Assembly (NCBI GenBank): GCA_020698575.1
Contig: CM036250.1
Location: 26,673,500-26,737,499 of the forward strand
Source: Bostrychus sinensis
Taxonomy: Eukaryota > Chordata > Actinopteri > Gobiiformes > Eleotridae
DNA: 64,000 bases
Direction of reading: 5' to 3'
Both the position numbers and the translations under genes were made by a program. Within the stretch, counting starts at the first letter, position 1; each line of letters starts with the position of its first letter. This document shows positions 62,301 through 64,000 of this stretch, in pieces. Below the pieces are notes generated by a model that saw nothing but the letters and a program-made list of their open reading frames with translations, was not told the DNA's origin and did no database searches.

Positions 62301-64000
62301 CATGTTATCATTTAACAAGAAGGGTTAAGAAAGCAGGTTTGCATATTTATTGTAGGTAGAACATATTTTATCCCTCATCCAAGAAATTTGAATTGTGAAG
62401 CAGTGGTCAAGTCCTTCATTCCTTGGTTAAGAGATGAATCAGCTTCAAAACTACACTCACCATCTGCTTTTTTAGATACACCATGGGCCTTATAAAGTGG
62501 CTTTTTAATACTAAGACCAGTCCATGCCACATTCAGAGTCACATAAAAGCCCTCCACTCGAGTTTTTGAGAATGTGAAAAAAGTTCTTCCTCTACTTTTA
62601 TTTATTAGTGAGTGCTGGAATTGCTATTTTTCCAGTTGGACTTGCCACAGCCACTGTTTTTTACAGGGATGGCTTTGATTAGTTTGTGTAATTGACTGAA
62701 CTATTAGTTCTCCAATATGATACTCAGTTTGAACTTCAGCAGGTTTGTCTTTAACATGCCTCAGGATTAAAAACACAGACCTGCTGTAATGTGATTGGCT
62801 GATTGCATATTTGTCTTAATAATGTGGCCAGTGAGTTTATGTCCACTTGTTTAGTAGATAGATTCGTTATTGTTAGATCAGAGATCTGAAATTTGTCTTG
62901 CATAAAAATCAGTAACTCTGTTATAACATATAGACACAACACATAAGACAGAGACATTTAACAAAGACATTCCATGCAACATACTGCCTACTCGCAGTAA
63001 CAACACCTTTGATTATTAGTAGCTGCCCTTTTGTCAGCCCTCTTCTCCCTATTCAGTGTTATTCTTAACTTGACAATTTCTTAATTTGTTTTTCTGTAAT
63101 ATTCTCTACACTTTCTCTTTATTTTAGGCCCATTGCAGCCTCTCAGACAGACAAACTGAATCTGCAGGATTGTTTAGAGATTGGACGGGTTGCAAGGGTT
63201 AGTATGCCTTTTTTCCCCTTTACTATGCACAGTATCCAAAACCAACTCCAAAACCAGTCAATATTCAAAGCAGTAAGTATTTTGACTCACATAATCCAGT
63301 GGTTCTCAAGCCACCTAGGGGTCTTTTGCAGCTCAAGTCCTGATTTTGTTTCATTTAGAGCCAGTCCTGGTTTAGTTCTAATTTAGTTATGGTTTAGTCC
63401 TGATTAAGTCCTGACTTAGTCCTTGTCTTGTTCTTTGTAATAATTTTCTGGGTTAATACCTACTTTGTACCTCAGTTTAGGCCCTAGTTTTAACCTAGTT
63501 TGACTTAGATTAGACCTGGGTTAGTCAAGATTTAGTCTCATTGTAAACCGCTGAAGGTGGTATTTGGAAAGCCAAATATTTTCTTTGGTGGTATTTTTGA
63601 GTGTGAGAATCACTGGGATGGTCCATCAATGTAATGTATGTTGTTTAAGGTGACCAAAGTAAGGACCATCACTACCAACCTCAACTCTCTGAAGCAAGGT
63701 AAAGACGTGTCCCTGCTCCCTGTACTCCAAAATGGCACTGAGGACACCCTGTGGATCACCGAAATAGAAAAGTAAATAGTAGTGTAATAATAATAATAAT
63801 ATTGAAGATTGGTGTATTGCCACAAGTCTCTAAACATATCTTATCTCTATGCCATCTTTCTCAACAGAATCTTCGGCTTCCCCAAACATTACACTGATGT
63901 GAGAAATATGAACCGGCAGCAGAGGCAGAAAGTGCTGGGGAAGGCGTGGAGCGTGCCTGTCATCCGTCACCTCTTTGCTCCTCTCAAAGATTATTTTGCC
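49618..64000 (+). CDS. dnmt3bb.2: Chimeric DNMT3-type methyltransferase: EB1-like CH, hAT-transposase-like, PWWP, ADD and C5-MTase (lacks only last 2 codons and stop)
   Basis: Exons: 49618-49744, 49894-50039, 50135-50330, 50479-52356, 52922-53092, 53190-53285, 53651-53867, 53987-54046, 54138-54259, 54843-54980, 55089-55196, 55291-55426, 56457-56801, 57570-57614, 57699-57778, 57862-57974, 58584-58767, 59112-59196, 60113-60258, 60747-60837, 61042-61190, 62169-62254, 63128-63197, 63650-63771, 63868-64000. All joins are GT-AG and in phase except one frame break inside 50479-52356. Length is about 1683 codons once that is resolved; by comparison with the upstream gene only Cys-Glu-stop is outside. 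The catalytic domain retains all core motifs. Zebrafish dnmt3bb.2 is known to carry a CH domain and to lie in tandem with dnmt3bb.1, hence the provisional symbol. Many C-terminal exon lengths (108, 45, 80, 113, 184, 85, 146, 91, 149 nt) equal those of the upstream paralog. Confidence 0.92.
50479..51116 (+). CDS. dnmt3bb.2: Low-complexity linker of dnmt3bb.2-like with three-fold internal repeat, ending at the frame break
   Basis: About 212 codons, rich in Lys, Glu, Asn and Thr. A motif recurs three times: EEAEKLSVDILKTN (from 50524), EEAEKCVKETHLKTN (from about 50686) and QGAEKLGKDYLKDN (from about 50825). No known domain. The frame closes with TGA at 51114-51116, while the downstream coding continues one base out of phase from no earlier than 51088. 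The segment QPLYCLYV near its end recurs as TPYCLYV at the start of the next module. Confidence 0.75.
51103..53285 (+). CDS. dnmt3bb.2: hAT-transposase-derived module of dnmt3bb.2-like (exons to 52356, 52922-53092, 53190-53285)
   Basis: About 505 codons. After a SIM-like DVILISDTED, the order of landmarks is that of a hAT-family transposase: YCLYVDMGLELDKNS (strand carrying the first catalytic Asp), VVLIGYFDRVSG, LPLDNFKVFYC, LMELNPHLVSLGGLACMAG (transposases: NPHL.SVHC..H), SDRWVELQKYF (transposases: TRWLS), LDFLFLSNALDPFRSFQ (FLSD.L....LS..FQ) and finally SFPVLYKLILTLLAFPRS, which resembles the start of the C-terminal hAT dimerisation region (YP.LA.LA...L.IPAT). The second catalytic Asp (usually in an SDGAS context) is not present at CNIPEPE and the HC..H is lost, so transposase activity is not expected. 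There is no BED finger. Assignment is by pattern recognition without a profile search. It is spliced in frame to the PWWP and catalytic exons downstream. Confidence 0.7.
52495..52830. mobile_element. Teleost interspersed repeat fragment in the intron after the large hAT-like exon
   Basis: Contains 'ggctatcctagccgctttgggcctgaggcagggtaca' and, inverted at the other end, 'taaggcccatagttgctgggctagtctccagcca'. These are two halves of the 12850-13195 type repeat in opposite orientation. Confidence 0.6.
53651..54259 (+). CDS. dnmt3bb.2: Basic/acidic linker of dnmt3bb.2-like with two SIM-like motifs (exons 53651-53867, 53987-54046, 54138-54259)
   Basis: About 133 residues linking the hAT-like module to the PWWP remnant. 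It begins with a basic tract (QRRGLPPKALMHKRGR) that could bind DNA or serve in nuclear import. An acidic phospho-site-like stretch EGSSSEEDRS follows, then DVIDVTEA and SVYILDSEDD, both of the hydrophobic-then-acidic form of SUMO-interaction motifs. Human DNMT3B has a comparable hydrophobic/acidic TIDLTDDTED N-terminal to its PWWP domain, so the VIDVTE motif may be inherited. Confidence 0.75.
54440..54690 (-). mobile_element. Teleost interspersed repeat fragment
   Basis: Reads 'gtctgcatgtcctgcctgcg', 'gtgaattggtgactctaaatt' and 'gggataggctccagttactt', reverse orientation relative to 12850-13195. Followed by a piece of the hAT-like family (54710-54785). Confidence 0.6.
54843..55196 (+). CDS. 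dnmt3bb.2: Decayed PWWP domain of dnmt3bb.2-like (exons 54843-54980, 55089-55196)
   Basis: Aligned to the paralog: GELVWGKIKGFSWWPGIVV becomes GELVLIYLEDAVSWPGVTV, and QWFGDGKFSE becomes EWYGHNMTSE. The second exon (108 nt, same length as in the paralog) keeps the helical tail (SFADFAKSFSQNTFATVATYKEA). The Phe of the cage is Val, the SWWP core is shortened to SWP, and the cage-supporting Asp (human DNMT3B Asp266) is His. The fold may persist, but methyl-lysine reading is probably lost. Confidence 0.88.
55291..56801 (+). CDS. dnmt3bb.2: Post-PWWP linker of dnmt3bb.2-like (exons 55291-55426, 56457-56801)
   Basis: The first exon keeps the conserved EILSEMLDWAFGGFKP (paralog: LMLDWANGGFLP). The second is expanded to 345 nt against 123 nt in the paralog and encodes a strongly basic region (GKRKSKSGWKGKGPRKKS) followed by DFVPFKKRPY, consistent with a nuclear localisation or nucleic-acid-binding tail. 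It has no known fold. Confidence 0.85.
56183..56390 (+). mobile_element. tRNA-like SINE fragment
   Basis: Begins ggttttgtggctcagttgagtgagc (A-box-like) and is similar to 13865-14040 throughout, including the end 'gttcatagtctttctta'. Confidence 0.5.
57570..58767 (+). CDS. dnmt3bb.2: ADD domain of dnmt3bb.2-like (exons 57570-57614, 57699-57778, 57862-57974, 58584-58767)
   Basis: GATA-like finger FCLCCG ... GSLCLECK, acidic YDEDGYQSYC, then PHD-like finger CTICC ... LLCGNDSCCRSFCTDC ... CYLC. Cysteine spacing equals the paralog. One Cys in CCRCFC is Ser, but by PHD spacing that position is not a zinc ligand. The two outer Asp of YDEDG that contact the H3 tail are kept, so H3K4me0 sensing is probably retained. 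Confidence 0.92.
58065..58535. mobile_element. MITE, third copy of the 7349-7861 family
   Basis: Shares 'ccagactcattttgatgatttcagcgcttaaatt', 'gtcatgttgctaatag' and the right end 'aacataatataggtccttt'. It lies 48 bp upstream of an ADD exon of dnmt3bb.2-like. Confidence 0.65.
59112..64000 (+). CDS. dnmt3bb.2: C5-methyltransferase catalytic domain of dnmt3bb.2-like (nine exons, last 9 nt off window)
   Basis: Motif I is LSLFDGIATGYLVL; motif IV GGSPCNDLS has the catalytic Cys codon at 60792-60794; motif VI is LFENVVFM; motif VIII is NRARYFWGNIPG. The target-recognition loop reads TTNLNSLKQG, where the paralog has TTRSNSIKQG, so the Arg/Lys that reads CpG guanine in mammalian DNMT3A/3B is Asn (codon 63677-63679). 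The dimer/DNA interface reads NMNRQQRQKVLGKAW (paralog [15 protein letters not shown]). The Asn-Arg|Pro intron (62255-63127) is present, unlike in the paralog. The final exon runs off the window after DYFA. Confidence 0.94.
59578..59830 (+). mobile_element. SINE-like element
   Basis: Has a tRNA-like start (cactgcttgagttggtagagcaattcc), 'gtgcaagacacttgact', 'gtgtatgaatgggtgactgg' and 'gtaaagcgctgcaagtgcc', the body layout of teleost tRNA-derived SINEs. Confidence 0.6.
61191..62168 (+). other. Intron of dnmt3bb.2-like, nothing recognised
   Basis: AT-rich, 978 bp between two catalytic-domain exons. No repeat family or exon identified with confidence. Confidence 0.5.
63298..63615 (+). mobile_element. 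hAT-like element ('cagtggttctcaa' family) in the penultimate introns of dnmt3bb.2-like
   Basis: TIRs cagtggttctcaagcc and gtgtgagaatcactg. The interior has 'tcctggtttagttc' units and 'ggaaagccaaatattttctttggtgg', which also occurs at 54725. It ends 34 bp before the exon that encodes the target-recognition loop. Confidence 0.75.

Overview
The window is vertebrate nuclear DNA, almost certainly from a teleost fish. It has GT-AG introns, low coding density and many teleost-type transposon remnants (hAT and Tc1-type MITEs, LINE 3' ends, tRNA-like SINEs, microsatellites). It holds two complete or near-complete genes and one partial gene. Almost all lines of open reading frame outside the exons given here are noise or repeats.

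Layout. (1) 1-4672, minus strand: the first six coding exons of commd7; the last ~58 codons lie off the left edge. (2) 4673-5997: a divergent promoter region between commd7 and the first methyltransferase gene, with an NRF1-like palindrome and a GC box. (3) 5998-44301, plus strand: a complete de novo DNA methyltransferase gene of the DNMT3B type (21 coding exons, 821 codons; PWWP, ADD and C5-methyltransferase domains all intact), called dnmt3bb.1-like. Introns 1, 2 and 8 (10.2, 9.4 and 5.5 kb) are full of repeats. (4) 44302-~45780: its 3' UTR. (5) ~47880-64000, plus strand: a tandem paralog, dnmt3bb.2-like, of ~1683 codons. Only the last two residues and the stop codon (9 nt) fall off the right edge.

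The second methyltransferase is the main discovery. Read from the sequence its order is: an EB1/MAPRE-type calponin-homology domain; a lysine/glutamate-rich linker with a three-fold internal repeat; a SUMO-interaction-like motif; ~480 codons resembling a hAT transposase (RNase H-like core plus the start of the C-terminal dimerisation segment); a basic/acidic linker with further SIM-like motifs; a decayed PWWP domain that has lost aromatic-cage residues; an intact ADD domain; and an apparently intact catalytic domain in which the CpG-reading Arg/Lys of the target recognition loop is Asn. In mammals MAPRE1 (EB1) lies directly downstream of DNMT3B and COMMD7 directly upstream. The EB1-like head on the downstream copy therefore suggests that tandem duplication fused mapre1 5' exons to a dnmt3b copy. 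There is one reading-frame break, between 51088 and 51113 in the large central exon, that must be resolved (sequence error, allele, or real).

Both methyltransferases keep identical lengths for many domain exons, so they descend from one tandem duplication. The first copy has lost one conserved catalytic-domain intron that the second retains. The likely division of labour (inference) is a conventional chromatin-guided DNMT3B enzyme beside a diverged enzyme whose targeting has been rewired from PWWP reading to CH, transposase-derived and SUMO contacts. Gene symbols follow zebrafish nomenclature by analogy and are provisional.
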